Counted from the stretch's first letter, positions 8,768-18,457 are shown. The stretch: 64,000 bases of DNA from Bradyrhizobium lablabi (GCF_018129385.1 NZ_JAFCLN010000004.1:1-64000); one strand, 5' to 3'. The notes: generated by a model from the letters alone, not told the origin. A program made the numbers and translations.

Positions 8768-9727
8768 CTACTCGGCGGCTGTGCGCGCATGCGAGCCGCT
8801 ATGCGAGCTCACATGGGTGCGGTCGAGATCGCGCGACAGCAGCCGCGCCGCCGCACCCGAGGCGCGATTGACCAGTTCGATATAGCCCTTCGTGACCCGC
8901 GCAAAGTGATTGTAGACGATGACCGCCGGGATCGCGGCGACAAGGCCGATCGCGGTCGCCAGCAGCGCTTCGGCGATGCCGGGCGCGACGACCGCCAGAT
9001 TGGTGGTCTGCGCCTTCGAGATGCCTATAAAGCTGTTCATGATGCCCCACACCGTGCCGAACAGGCCGACAAAGGGCGACGTGGCGCCGATGGTGGCGAG
9101 CAGGCCCATGCCGATCCGCACCCGACGCGACTCCGCACGCACGATTTCGGCACAGCTCGAAGCCGCGCGCTCCTTGATGCCGGCGTCGCTGGAAATGCCC
9201 GCCGACAGCCGCGCCTCGCGCATCGAGGCCGAGAGCAAGGCCGGCAGCACGCCCTGCTTGGAGCCCAGCACGAATTGCGCTTCCGACAGCGAACGGACAT
9301 CGCTGATCCTATTGAGCGCCGAACGCACTTTGCGCTGGATCACCGACAGCTCGATCATTTTGGCGAGGAAGATCGTCCAGGTGATGAGCGAGGCAAAGGC
9401 AAGTCCGATCATGACCGCCTTCACGACGACGTCGGCCGACATGAACATCGACCACGGCGACAATTCCTTCGGCACCGTGATCGCCAGCTTCGAGGCCGGA
9501 TTTTCCGCCGTGGCCTGCGATGCGGCGGCGGCCGGCGCAGCCTGGGCAGGTGCGGACGGCGTCGAAGCGGCAGGCGGCGCGGCGGGCTGAGCCGTTGCAG
9601 GCGCCATCGCAGGCTGCGACGGCTGCGCCGCGGCGGGAGATGCCGGAGCGACGGGGCCCTGTTGCGCCAGCACTGGCGAGGCGATGATGGCAACGACCGC
9701 TGCCAATTTCAGAACAGTTCTAAGCAT
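8768..9727 (-). CDS. exbB: tonB-system energizer ExbB
   Basis: About 319 aa from the ATG at 9727, which opens a signal-like segment (MLRTVLKLAAVVAIIASPVLA). An Ala/Pro-rich periplasmic extension (about 20-80) is followed by the MotA/TolQ/ExbB domain with three membrane helices; GLLATIGATSPFVGLFGTVWG is the signature. The N-terminal extension is typical of alphaproteobacterial ExbB. An in-frame upstream start (9778) would put charged residues before the signal sequence and is less likely. It forms the ExbB5-ExbD2 proton channel that drives TonB. Confidence 0.92.
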   Translation of the reverse strand: MLRTVLKLAAVVAIIASPVLAQQGPVAPASPAAAQPSQPAMAPATAQPAAPPAASTPSAPAQAAPAAAASQATAENPASKLAITVPKELSPWSMFMSADVVVKAVMIGLAFASLITWTIFLAKMIELSVIQRKVRSALNRISDVRSLSEAQFVLGSKQGVLPALLSASMREARLSAGISSDAGIKERAASSCAEIVRAESRRVRIGMGLLATIGATSPFVGLFGTVWGIMNSFIGISKAQTTNLAVVAPGIAEALLATAIGLVAAIPAVIVYNHFARVTKGYIELVNRASGAAARLLSRDLDRTHVSSHSGSHARTAAE

Positions 9728-9914
9728 TACCGCGAAAATCCCTTCAGTTCGCTGCCATCTTAGCCTGCTCAAAGGCAAAATCGGGCAGTTTTGCTGCGGT
9801 GAAATCTAGAACCGTTGCAAACTGCGAGATGACGATGGCGGAAAGCGAACCCGGAGCTGCCGTAACATGCTCCGGGGATTGAAAAAAGGCGCAAGTCGCG
9901 CAGATCACGGCACT

Positions 9915-9946
9915 GCGATTGGCAGGGGTGCCCTCCTGCCAATCGC
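9915..9946 (-). terminator. hairpin between the siderophore receptor gene and exbB
   Basis: A perfect 12-bp stem (gcgattggcagg / cctgccaatcgc) with an 8-nt loop, starting 12 bp beyond the receptor stop codon on the minus strand. No T-run follows, so it is a weak intrinsic terminator or an mRNA-stabilising hairpin that could set the receptor:exbB ratio. Confidence 0.5.
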
Positions 9947-9958
9947 GTCCAGTTCCCG

Positions 9959-12304
9959 CTAGAATTTCGCGATCGCGGTCAAGCGCCAGGTGCGGGGCTG
10001 ACCGGGCGAGATATTGTTGTTGCCGTCGGCAGTCGCCCAATATCCCTTGTCGAAGACGTTCTCCACGTTCAACTGCACGCGCCACATCTCGTCGATCTTG
10101 GCATACACGGCAGCATCGAACCGGACGAAGCCCGGCAGACGCACGCTGTCGTCGGAAGAAGCAAAGGAATCCGAGAAGTAGATCACGCCGAGCGCGGCCG
10201 CCCAGGTCGGGTTGATCTGGTACTTGTTCCACCACGAGAACTGGTTGTACGGAACGAGCTGGACGCGGTTGCCGGCGACAATCGGCGGACTGATGTTGGG
10301 CGCCGTCACGTCCTTTGCGATGCGCGCGTCGGTATAGGCATAGCCGAACACCGACTGCCAGTCCGGCGTGACATAGCCGGTGAGCGCGGTCTCGAAACCG
10401 CGGATGATGTGCGAGCCGCCCGGAATCGACAGGCCGCCACCGATATTGATCGGTACGTTGGCGCGCAGGAGCTGATACGCGGCTGCCGTGAACAGCAGCT
10501 TTGGATTGATGTTCCACTTCGCGCCGACCTCTGCATTCTCGAACCGTTGCGGTTCGAGAATGATGGTGCTGGGATTCAGCGCGCTGAACTGGTCACCCGA
10601 GGCCGGCAGATATGAGACGCTCCAGGCCGTATACAGCGATAGCGGATCGATCGGCTTCACGATGACAGCAGCGCGCGGCGAGATGAAGTCATCGACCCTG
10701 CCCCGCCTTGTATTCGTGTTCAGATCGAGCGCCGTCAGATCGAAATTGTCGTAGCGCGCGCCGACCAGCAATTGCAGCCAGCGGGTGATTTCGATCTGAT
10801 CCTGGACATAGCCCGACTCGATATTGAGCCGGTACTTGCTGTTGGCGTCGCTGGCGATGTGATTGAAGGTGACCGGACCAAAGAACGTCGGATTGAACGG
10901 ATTGACGATGACGGAAGAAGCGGTCGGACTGACCTGGGGAAACTGTCCGGAATCGCGCCGTCCGAGGCCGGTCTGACGGCCGAATTCCGTGCCGAAGGCA
11001 ACCGTGTGCAAGACGGGACCGGTCGCGGTCTTGTAGGTGAAGTCCGTCTGGTTGAAGGCGTTTTCGCGCGGCGTGTAGTTCTGGTACGCATTGAGCGCGA
11101 CCTGTGTCTGGTCCGGCGTCACCGCGCCGCCCGGATAGACGTTGCGGTAGCCGCGGTTGTAGTCGGCATAGATCGAGCCGTTGCGCACCGACAGGCCGTT
11201 GCCGAAATCATGCTCGATAACAGCCATGCCGGTCTGCACCTCGACCTTGGCGGCGTTGTAGATCGGGCTGCCGAAGAAGGTCGAGAGATTGCCGCCCGGC
11301 GCGAACGGCTCGGTCGGATTGAAGCGGGTCGCGCCGCCCGGAAGACCCTGCGAGGGGTTGCCTCGATCGGCGAGGCGGAAATCGTGAAAGAATTCGTAAG
11401 AGAGCTTGATCTTGGTATCGTCGCCCGGCTTCAGCGTCACCGTCGGATTGATGCCGTAGCGTTCGAGATGGCCATAGTCGCGGAACGTGTCGCTGTTCTC
11501 GTACATCGCATTGAACCGCACCGCGACGTTCTCGTTCACCGCCTGGCCCGCATCCAGCGTCACCCGCTTGTCGTTGTAGGAGCCGATCTGACCGGTGGCT
11601 TCATAGACACGCGTTCCGTCCGCCTCCTTGAGCGTGCGGTTGACGAGCCCGCCGCCGGCGCCGCGGCCGAAGATCAGCGCGCTCGGCCCTTTCAGTATCT
11701 CGACGCTCTGCGCATTGTAGAGATCGCGGAAATACTGCACGTCATCGCGAAAGCCGTTGACGAAGAAGTTGGCGCTGGAGTCGACGCCGCGGATCACGAG
11801 CTCGTCGCGGTTGCCCTCGCCCTGGTGGATGGCGACACCCGGGACATAGCGCGTGAGATCGGTGACGCTCTGAAAATTCTGATCGCGGATGAATTCCTTG
11901 GTCACGACGCTGACCGATTGCGGGATATTGACCAGCGGCGTGTTGGTCTTGGTCGCCACCGACGTGCTGTTGGCGTAGACGCCGACGGTACCGGTGCGCG
12001 CATCCTGCGACGGGCCGAACGTCTTCGGGGCGGCGGGCTCGGTCGGCTGCCGGCGCGGAGCCGGCGCGCGCCGCTGCGCCGTGCGATTCGCGCGCGGCGT
12101 ATTGGACGTACCGGCAGCACGACGCTTGCGCTCCTCGGGCGGCGAGACCTGCACAGGCGGAAGCTGCGAGGCACCCTGGGCCTGCGCATGGATTTTACCA
12201 GGCGCCGCGAGCAGGCCGAGCGCAAGACAGCTCGCTGAAAGCAGCGCCGCCTTCATCGCGCGGTCCATCGAAGTCTGATTTGATTTTGTTTTTGTTTTTG
12301 CCAT
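9959..12304 (-). CDS. TonB-dependent siderophore receptor
   Basis: 781 aa from the ATG at 12304 (GTG at 12316 is the alternative). A signal peptide (about 15-42, ALLSASCLALGLLAAPG) precedes an Arg/Pro-rich linker, the plug domain (about 100-225: TPLVNIPQSVSVVTKEFI, EILKGPSALIFGRGAGGGLVN) and a 22-strand-type beta-barrel, ending WRLTAIAKF with the terminal Phe needed for outer-membrane assembly. The plug motif places it among ferric siderophore receptors (TIGR01783-like). ICE-like sites upstream and the exbB-exbD-tonB genes downstream support iron-regulated uptake; the siderophore itself is unknown. Confidence 0.92.
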   Translation of the reverse strand: MAKTKTKSNQTSMDRAMKAALLSASCLALGLLAAPGKIHAQAQGASQLPPVQVSPPEERKRRAAGTSNTPRANRTAQRRAPAPRRQPTEPAAPKTFGPSQDARTGTVGVYANSTSVATKTNTPLVNIPQSVSVVTKEFIRDQNFQSVTDLTRYVPGVAIHQGEGNRDELVIRGVDSSANFFVNGFRDDVQYFRDLYNAQSVEILKGPSALIFGRGAGGGLVNRTLKEADGTRVYEATGQIGSYNDKRVTLDAGQAVNENVAVRFNAMYENSDTFRDYGHLERYGINPTVTLKPGDDTKIKLSYEFFHDFRLADRGNPSQGLPGGATRFNPTEPFAPGGNLSTFFGSPIYNAAKVEVQTGMAVIEHDFGNGLSVRNGSIYADYNRGYRNVYPGGAVTPDQTQVALNAYQNYTPRENAFNQTDFTYKTATGPVLHTVAFGTEFGRQTGLGRRDSGQFPQVSPTASSVIVNPFNPTFFGPVTFNHIASDANSKYRLNIESGYVQDQIEITRWLQLLVGARYDNFDLTALDLNTNTRRGRVDDFISPRAAVIVKPIDPLSLYTAWSVSYLPASGDQFSALNPSTIILEPQRFENAEVGAKWNINPKLLFTAAAYQLLRANVPINIGGGLSIPGGSHIIRGFETALTGYVTPDWQSVFGYAYTDARIAKDVTAPNISPPIVAGNRVQLVPYNQFSWWNKYQINPTWAAALGVIYFSDSFASSDDSVRLPGFVRFDAAVYAKIDEMWRVQLNVENVFDKGYWATADGNNNISPGQPRTWRLTAIAKF

Positions 12305-12655
12305 CGCGCGCCCCACAGATCACTTGACTCGACGTCCGCGCGCGTATTGACGCGCGACGAACTGTCATCTTGCGGTGACTATCGGGGGGTCAATTTCGGG
12401 TCAATGCGATGGAGGCAACACCTCGCCGAATCCGAACGAGTTGAAAGAGATTCTAAACTCCGGTCTTAAAACGGTTCTAAACTTTATTTTAGTGGTTCTA
12501 AAAAGCGCCCGGGAATAAAGCAGCCATCCAATTTCCGGCGCAACCGGCGCGCTACCGTCGGTCATCGGTGCAGCGCGAGCCCGATCGAACCACAAAGTCG
12601 ATAGCGTCATGCCGATCGCAGCGGCGATCCATCCCCATCCCTTATCAAGGCCGAA
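12305..12655. other. receptor upstream region, no gene
   Basis: 351 bp between the receptor start and the 3' end of the marR gene. Apart from the ICE-like cluster (12441-12502) it is unusually AT-rich for this window at 12440-12525. Short open frames here have no coding character. Confidence 0.6.
12441..12502 (-). promoter_or_regulatory. tandem ICE-like (Irr) iron-control sites upstream of the siderophore receptor
   Basis: Three copies of TTCTAAA lie at 12451-12457, 12475-12481 and 12496-12502. The middle one is part of cttaaaacggttctaaa (12465-12481), which by eye matches about 14 of 17 positions of the palindromic rhizobial iron control element as I remember it (TTTAGAA-N3-TTCTAAA). The first (12441-12457) matches about 13. 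The third has a poor left half but forms its own TTTTAG/CTAAAA inverted repeat. They lie about 140-200 bp upstream of the receptor start. Irr control is inference. Confidence 0.55.
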
Positions 12656-13117
12656 CTATTTCGCGGCGATATGGCCGGGATGCTCACTCGAATTCTTGAT
12701 GTGCTCCTTGATATCGACAAGCGTATCAAGGCTGGTGCGGATGGCATCGGTGGGAATGTCACGCAGCACATCGGTGGCGATGGAGTCGCGCAAGGAGTCG
12801 AGGTCGTCGACGAGGCGGCGCCCTGCCCTCGTCAGATGCAGCCTGTTGGCGCGCCGGTCTTTTGGGTCCGGCCGCCGTTCCAGGAGGCCATGCTCGACCA
12901 GGCGGTCGAGCAGCCGCACCAGCGAGATCGGCTGTAGTTCGAGCACCTCGGCCAGATCGACCTGCGACAGGCCTTCCTGCTGGCGCAGGCGGAACAGCAC
13001 GATCCATTGTGCGCGCGTGGTGCCGCGCGTCTTGGCGCGGCCATCAATGTAATTGCGCAGGAGGCGCGAGCTTTCGACGAGTTGCGCAATCAACTGGCGT
13101 TTGAGATCTAATGTCAT
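12656..13117 (-). CDS. MarR family transcriptional regulator
   Basis: 153 aa from the ATG at 13117; the frame extends to a TTG at 13162, but MarR proteins normally begin as here with LDLKRQLIAQLVESSRLLRN. The winged helix is clear: TRAQWIVLFRLRQQEGLSQ, then LELQPISLVRLLDRLVEHGL with the DPKDRRANRLHLT wing, and a C-terminal dimerisation helix follows. It is divergent from the RND efflux adaptor (starts 164 bp apart), the standard layout for a MarR-type repressor of a drug efflux operon. Confidence 0.9.
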   Translation of the reverse strand: MTLDLKRQLIAQLVESSRLLRNYIDGRAKTRGTTRAQWIVLFRLRQQEGLSQVDLAEVLELQPISLVRLLDRLVEHGLLERRPDPKDRRANRLHLTRAGRRLVDDLDSLRDSIATDVLRDIPTDAIRTSLDTLVDIKEHIKNSSEHPGHIAAK

Positions 13118-13281
13118 GTTGCGACTAGTTAAGGCTGAAAAGGCCGAAGTGAACCTTTCCAATTGTTAAGGGGAGATCAAGTTATAGTGTGTTTACGTAT
13201 TAAGTGCATGCGCATTATTTCTTCGGTAATGGGGAACCCTTTTGAGCACCCATATTTGTTTCTTGAAACCCAAGAGCCTGC

Positions 13282-14439
13282 ATGTCCCGTTCGCGTACCA
13301 TTGGTTGGGTTTTGCTGCTCGGCGCGCTGGCCGCTGCGGGTTATTTCGGCTGGCAGAAGTTCGGCGCTGAGCATCCGGCCCAAACCGCCCAAAAGGCGCC
13401 GGCCCGGCCCGCGGTTCCCGTCAAGATCGCAACCGCCGAGAAAGCCGATTTCCCGGTCTATCTGACCGGGCTCGGCACGGTTCAGGGCTTCAATACCGTG
13501 CTGGTGCGCACCCGCGTCGACGGCCAGATCAACAAGATCGATTTCAAGGAGGGCCAGTTCGTCAGGCAAGGCGACACGCTGGTCGAGATCGATCCGCGCC
13601 CGTTCAAGGCCGCGCTCGATCAGGCCACGGCCAAGAAGGCGCAGGACGAGGCCAACCTCGCCAATGCCAAGCTCGACCTGCAACGCTTCACCCGGCTCGG
13701 CGAATTCGCCACCAGGCAGCAGACCGACACCCAGCGCTCGCAGGTTGCCCAATTGACCGCGCAGATCGAGGCCGATCAGGCCGCGATCGACAACGCCCAG
13801 ACCCAGTTCGACTACGCCACCGTCAAGGCGCCGATAACGGGCGTCGTCGGGCTGCGCCAGGTCGACGTCGGCAACATCGTCAACGCTGCGACGGCAACCG
13901 GCATTGTCAGCATCGCCCAGATCGAGCCGATCACGGTGATCTTCACCGCGCCGGAGGACCAGTTGCCCGAGATCAAGGCCGCGCTGGCCGCTTCGCCGCC
14001 GGAGGTGATCGCGATGTCGACCGACGGCAAGCGCGTGCTGTCCATCGGAACGCTCGCGCTGATCAACAACCAGGTCGACGTCTCCAGCGGCACGGTCCGG
14101 CTCAAGGCGATCTTCGACAACAAGGATCATGCGCTGTGGCCGGGCCAGTCGGTCTCCACGCGCCTTTTGATCAAGACGCTGAAGGACGCGACAGTCGTGC
14201 CCGACGATGCGGTCCAGCACGGCGTCAACGGGCTCTATGCCTATTCGGTCAGCGCGGACAACAAGGCGGAGCTGCACTGGATCAAGGTGAGCAATTCGAT
14301 CGACGGCCGTTCGGTGGTCGCTGAAGGCCTGTCGCCCGGCCAGCAGGTGATCACCGCTGGCCAATACAAGGTGCAGCCCGGCGCGCTGGTCGCAACCGCC
14401 GTTGCGGATGCGGGCGCATCGAAGGCCGGCCAGCCATGA
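13282..14439 (+). CDS. RND efflux transporter periplasmic adaptor subunit
   Basis: 385 aa. An N-terminal signal/anchor helix (about 6-25) is followed by the lipoyl-like start (TGLGTVQGFNTVLVRTRVDGQ), an alpha-helical hairpin (about 110-175), a second lipoyl half (FDYATVKAPITGVVGLRQVD) and beta-barrel and membrane-proximal domains: the MdtA/AcrA/HlyD order. It links an inner-membrane RND pump to an outer-membrane channel. It overlaps the pump gene by 4 bp (ATGA), so the two are translationally coupled. The outer-membrane factor is not encoded here. Confidence 0.93.
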   Translation: MSRSRTIGWVLLLGALAAAGYFGWQKFGAEHPAQTAQKAPARPAVPVKIATAEKADFPVYLTGLGTVQGFNTVLVRTRVDGQINKIDFKEGQFVRQGDTLVEIDPRPFKAALDQATAKKAQDEANLANAKLDLQRFTRLGEFATRQQTDTQRSQVAQLTAQIEADQAAIDNAQTQFDYATVKAPITGVVGLRQVDVGNIVNAATATGIVSIAQIEPITVIFTAPEDQLPEIKAALAASPPEVIAMSTDGKRVLSIGTLALINNQVDVSSGTVRLKAIFDNKDHALWPGQSVSTRLLIKTLKDATVVPDDAVQHGVNGLYAYSVSADNKAELHWIKVSNSIDGRSVVAEGLSPGQQVITAGQYKVQPGALVATAVADAGASKAGQP

Positions 14440-17400
14440 GCGGCGGCATCTCCGCGCCCTTCATTCGCTATCCCATCGGCACCTCGCTGCTGATGGCCGG
14501 CATCCTGTTTGTCGGTCTCGTCGCCTATCCGCTGCTGCCGGTCGCACCGTTGCCGCAGGTCGATTTCCCGACCATCCAGGTCACCGCCAACCTGCCCGGC
14601 GCGAGCCCGGAGACCATGGCTTCCTCGGTCGCACAGCCGCTGGAGCGCCAGTTCGCGCAGATCCCCGGCATCGCGCAGATGACGTCGACCAGCTATCTCG
14701 GCACGTCGGCCATCACGATCCAGTTCGATCTCAACCGCGCCATCGACGGCGCCGCCAACGACGTGCAGGCCGCCATCAACGCCGCCGGCGGCCAACTGCC
14801 GAAAAACCTTCCCTCGCCGCCGACCTATCGCAAGGTCAATCCGGCCGATTCCCCGATCCTGCTGCTGTCGGCGACCTCGGACACGCTGCCGCTGACCGAG
14901 GTCTCCGATTCCGTCGACGCCCAGCTCGCCCAGCAGATCAGCCAGATTTCCGGCGTCGCCCAGGTCCTGATCGGCGGCCAGCAAAAGCCGTCGATCCGGA
15001 TCCAGATCGACCCGGCCAAGCTGGTGGCCAAGGGGCTGTCGCTGGAGGACGTGCGCAGCCAGATCGTGATCACCACGGTCGACAGCCCGAAGGGCAATAT
15101 CGACGGCGCAACCCGCGCCTACACGATCTACGCCAACGACCAGTTGACGGCGTCCAAGGACTGGAACGACGTCATCATCGCCTATCGCAACGGCGGCCCA
15201 TTGCGCATCCGCGACATCGGCCGCGCCGTCACCGGTCCCGAGGACGCCAAGCAGGCCGCCTGGGCCAACGGCAAGCGCGGCGTGTTCCTGGTGGTGTTCA
15301 AGCAGCCCGGCGCCAACGTCATCGAGACTGTCGACAAGATCAAGGCGACGCTGCCGCGGCTGGTCGCCGCCATCCCGCCCGCGATCAAGATCGACATCAT
15401 CAGCGACCGCACCCAGACCATCCGCGCCGCGGTGGAAGACGTGCAGTTTACCCTGCTGCTGACGATTGCCCTGGTCGTGATGGTGATCTTCGTCTTCCTT
15501 CGCAGCTTCTGGGCTACCGTGATCCCGACCGTCACCGTGCCGCTGGCGCTGCTTGGAGCCTGCGCGCTGATGTGGGTGTTCGGCTACACGCTCGACAATC
15601 TCTCGCTGATGGCGCTGACCATCGCCGTGGGATTCGTGGTCGACGACGCCATCGTGATGCTGGAAAACATCACGCGGTATATCGAGGAAGGCGAAAAGCC
15701 GTTTGCCGCTGCCATGAAGGGCGCCGCCGAAATCGGCTTCACTATCGTCTCGATCAGCATTTCGCTGGTGGCGGTGCTGATCCCGCTGCTGCTGATGGGC
15801 GGCATCATCGGGCGCCTGTTCCGCGAGTTCGCCGTCGTGCTGGCGATGACCATCTTCGTCTCGATGGTGGTGTCGCTGACGCTGACGCCGATGATGGCCT
15901 CGCGCTTCCTGCGCGCCCATCACGAGACGAAGCACGGCAAATTCTATCAGTGGAGCGAGCGCGCCTTTGACGCGATGCTGCATGCCTATGAACGCGGGCT
16001 CGACCTCGCGCTGCGCTGGAGATTCACCACGCTGATGATCTTCTTCGCGACGCTCGGTCTGTCGGTCTATCTCTTCGTCATTATCCCGAAGGGCTTCTTC
16101 CCGCAGCAGGACGTCGGCTTGATCACCGCGACCTCGGAGGCCAACCAGGACATCTCCTTCAAGGACATGATCCGCCACCAGGAAGCACTCGGCAAGATCG
16201 TGCAGGCCGATCCCGATGTCGCCACCGTCGCCATGAACGTGGGCGGCAGCGGCCGTGCCGGCAACAACGGCAACATGTACATCACGCTGAAACCGCGCGA
16301 CGAACGCTCCGCCAGCGCGCAGCAGATCATCGCCCGTTTGCGGCCGAAGCTCGAGAAGGTCGAGGGCGCGCGGCTCTTCATGCAGGCGGCGCAGGACGTG
16401 CGGCTCGGCGGCCGGCCGACCCGCACCCAGTTCGAGTTCACGCTACAGGACGCCAATCTCGCCGAGCTGAACGAATGGGCGCCAAAAATCCTCGCCAGGA
16501 TGCAGACCCTGCCCGAGCTGCGCGACGTCGCCACCGACCAGCAGACCAACGGCACCACGCTGGAGCTGAAGATCAACCGCGACACCGCTTCGCGTTACGG
16601 CATCCAGCCGCAAATGATCGACGACACGCTGTATGACGCGTTCGGCCAGCGCCAGGTGACGCAATACTTCACCCAGCTCAACAGCTATCACGTGATCCTG
16701 GAAGTGCTGCCGGAGATGCAGGCCAGCATCGATACGCTGAGCAAGATCTATGTGAAGTCACCGGCCACGGGCGATCAGGTGCCGCTGTCGGCCTTCGCGA
16801 CATGGACCAGCGTGCCGGTGCGGCCGCTTTCGATCAGCCACCAGGGCCAGTTCCCCGCGATCACGATCAGCTTCAACCTTGCGCAGGGCACCGCGCTCGG
16901 TCAGGCGACCGATGCCGTTCAGAAGGCGATGGTGGAGCTCGGCGCGCCGCCTACCCTCGCTTCCAGCTTCCAGGGCACCGCGCAGGCGTTCCAGCAATCG
17001 CTCGGCACGGTGCCGCTGCTGATCCTCGCCGCGCTCGTCGTGGTCTATCTGATCCTCGGCATTCTCTACGAGAGCTACATCCACCCGATCACCATCCTGT
17101 CGACGCTACCGTCGGCCGGCGTCGGCGCGCTCGCGATTTTGATGATGTTCGGATTCGACTTCAGCCTGATCGCGCTGATCGGCATCATTCTCTTGATCGG
17201 CATCGTCAAGAAGAACGGCATCATGATGGTCGATTTCGCGATCGCGGCCGAGCGCGACGAGCATATGGAGCCCGTGCAGGCGATCCGTCAGGCCGCCCTG
17301 CTCCGCTTCCGTCCGATCATGATGACGACGATGGCGGCGCTGCTCGGCGGCGTGCCCTTGATGCTGGGAACCGGCACCGGCTCGGAAATTCGCCAGCCGC

Positions 17401-17576
17401 TCGGCTATGCCATGGTCGGCGGCCTCATCGTCAGCCAGGCGCTCACGCTGTTCACGACGCCCGTGGTCTATCTCTATCTCGACCGGCTCTCCAACTGGCT
17501 CAGCGGCTGGGGACGCTCCGTGAACGCCGACGACGAGCATTCCGACGACCGCGCGGTCAAGGAGGCCGCCGAGTGA
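14436..17576 (+). CDS. RND multidrug efflux permease (MdtB/MdtC-like, HAE1 type)
   Basis: 1046 aa, the standard length for hydrophobe/amphiphile RND pumps. Twelve membrane helices and two large periplasmic loops are recognisable. The proton-relay aspartates are in VGFVVDDAIVMLENI, the matching lysine in IGIVKKNGIMMVD, and the start has PVAPLPQVDFPTIQV. The text resembles MdtB/MdtC rather than AcrB. It exports drugs, detergents or bile-salt-like compounds using proton-motive force. Co-transcribed with the adaptor and probably repressed by the divergent MarR protein. Confidence 0.93.
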   Translation: MSGGISAPFIRYPIGTSLLMAGILFVGLVAYPLLPVAPLPQVDFPTIQVTANLPGASPETMASSVAQPLERQFAQIPGIAQMTSTSYLGTSAITIQFDLNRAIDGAANDVQAAINAAGGQLPKNLPSPPTYRKVNPADSPILLLSATSDTLPLTEVSDSVDAQLAQQISQISGVAQVLIGGQQKPSIRIQIDPAKLVAKGLSLEDVRSQIVITTVDSPKGNIDGATRAYTIYANDQLTASKDWNDVIIAYRNGGPLRIRDIGRAVTGPEDAKQAAWANGKRGVFLVVFKQPGANVIETVDKIKATLPRLVAAIPPAIKIDIISDRTQTIRAAVEDVQFTLLLTIALVVMVIFVFLRSFWATVIPTVTVPLALLGACALMWVFGYTLDNLSLMALTIAVGFVVDDAIVMLENITRYIEEGEKPFAAAMKGAAEIGFTIVSISISLVAVLIPLLLMGGIIGRLFREFAVVLAMTIFVSMVVSLTLTPMMASRFLRAHHETKHGKFYQWSERAFDAMLHAYERGLDLALRWRFTTLMIFFATLGLSVYLFVIIPKGFFPQQDVGLITATSEANQDISFKDMIRHQEALGKIVQADPDVATVAMNVGGSGRAGNNGNMYITLKPRDERSASAQQIIARLRPKLEKVEGARLFMQAAQDVRLGGRPTRTQFEFTLQDANLAELNEWAPKILARMQTLPELRDVATDQQTNGTTLELKINRDTASRYGIQPQMIDDTLYDAFGQRQVTQYFTQLNSYHVILEVLPEMQASIDTLSKIYVKSPATGDQVPLSAFATWTSVPVRPLSISHQGQFPAITISFNLAQGTALGQATDAVQKAMVELGAPPTLASSFQGTAQAFQQSLGTVPLLILAALVVVYLILGILYESYIHPITILSTLPSAGVGALAILMMFGFDFSLIALIGIILLIGIVKKNGIMMVDFAIAAERDEHMEPVQAIRQAALLRFRPIMMTTMAALLGGVPLMLGTGTGSEIRQPLGYAMVGGLIVSQALTLFTTPVVYLYLDRLSNWLSGWGRSVNADDEHSDDRAVKEAAE

Positions 17577-17633
17577 CTTGACTTTCGCGCCGCCGCATCA
17601 CATCCGAAGGCTGTGTAGCGGGGAGCTGCGTCA

Positions 17634-18236
17634 GTGAGAAAAACCGTCATATTGTCGATCGTTGCCGCCGCTGCCTTCGCCATGACCGGCGCCGCGCAGG
17701 CACAACAGCCACCGGCTCCCGCGCCAAAGGCAAAGGCTCCCGTTGCTGCTCCGAAAGCGGCGCAAGCCCCGGCACCGCCGCCCGCGCCGGCCGCGCCGCC
17801 GGCGCAAGCGGAGGCCGCGCCCGCAACACAGACCGGCTGGATCGCGCGCTGCGGCAGCGCCAGCCGCGATGCGCCCCTGGAATGCATGATGGAGGCATCG
17901 GCCGTGCTGGCCAAAACCGGCCAGGCCGTCGTCGTGGTCAATGTCCGCATCGCGCCCGACACCCGTGCACCCATTGCGCTGATCCAGTTGCCGCTGGGCC
18001 TCAACCTGCCCGCCGGCGCCAAGGCGCAGGTCGATGACGGCAAGGCGGTCGATCTGGTGATCCAGACCTGCGAGCAACGCGGCTGCTACGCCAACGCGCC
18101 GATCACGCCGGACCTGCTCACGGCGCTGCGTTCGGGCAAGCAGTTGAAACTGTCGTTCCAGAATCTCGCCAAGGAAACCCTCACCATCCCGATGCCGCTG
18201 ACGGATTTCGCCGCGGCGTATGACAAGATCAAGTGA
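17634..18236 (+). CDS. invasion-associated locus B (IalB) family protein
   Basis: 200 aa starting at GTG 17634. Signal peptide MRKTVILSIVAAAAFAMTGA, cleavage near AQAQ; then a 40-residue Pro/Ala-rich linker; then the IalB domain (about 65-200: GWIARCGSASRDAPLECMME, IQLPLGLNLPAGAKAQVDDG, CEQRGCYANAPI). Four Cys in CG...LEC and CEQRGC suit disulphides in a periplasmic or outer-membrane-associated protein. The family is common in Rhizobiales and is linked to host-cell entry in Bartonella, but its biochemical role is unknown. It lies 57 bp after the RND pump gene and may be co-transcribed. Confidence 0.88.
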   Translation: MRKTVILSIVAAAAFAMTGAAQAQQPPAPAPKAKAPVAAPKAAQAPAPPPAPAAPPAQAEAAPATQTGWIARCGSASRDAPLECMMEASAVLAKTGQAVVVVNVRIAPDTRAPIALIQLPLGLNLPAGAKAQVDDGKAVDLVIQTCEQRGCYANAPITPDLLTALRSGKQLKLSFQNLAKETLTIPMPLTDFAAAYDKIK

Positions 18237-18255
18237 GCGAGCCTCGGCTCTCCCC

Positions 18256-18305
18256 CGTCATTGCGAGCGAAGCGAAGCAATCCAGAGCGGACTCTGGATT
18301 GCGGC
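18256..18305. repeat. intergenic repeat, family E (partial copy)
   Basis: 'cgtcattgcgagcgaagcg' followed by 'aagcaatccagag' and 'ctctggattgcgg': a hairpin (caatccagag/ctctggattg) of a repeat frequent in bradyrhizobial spacers, here with only one outer arm. The rest of 18306-18457 holds nothing I recognise. Confidence 0.55.
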
Positions 18306-18457
18306 GCGACCACCCAAATCCCCTCCTTCCGTGCTTGCCAAAGGCCGCACCAACCGAGTAGAACGGCGCAGCACTGACGCGGTGATTTTGCCAAATCCCG
18401 CCGCAAGCGATTTGCCCAAATAGCCGAACAAGCTATTGATTACATTGGCAAATCCAT

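Noticed and set aside
10772-12238. 488-aa open frame on the plus strand
   Set aside because: Antisense to the siderophore receptor; no domain and biased composition.
13213-13231. CATTA-N9-TAATG as a MarR operator
   Set aside because: Arms are only 5 bp and nothing distinguishes it from chance in the 164-bp divergent spacer.
14241-16178. 645-aa open frame on the minus strand
   Set aside because: Antisense shadow of the RND pump; low-complexity His/Arg/Asp-rich translation.
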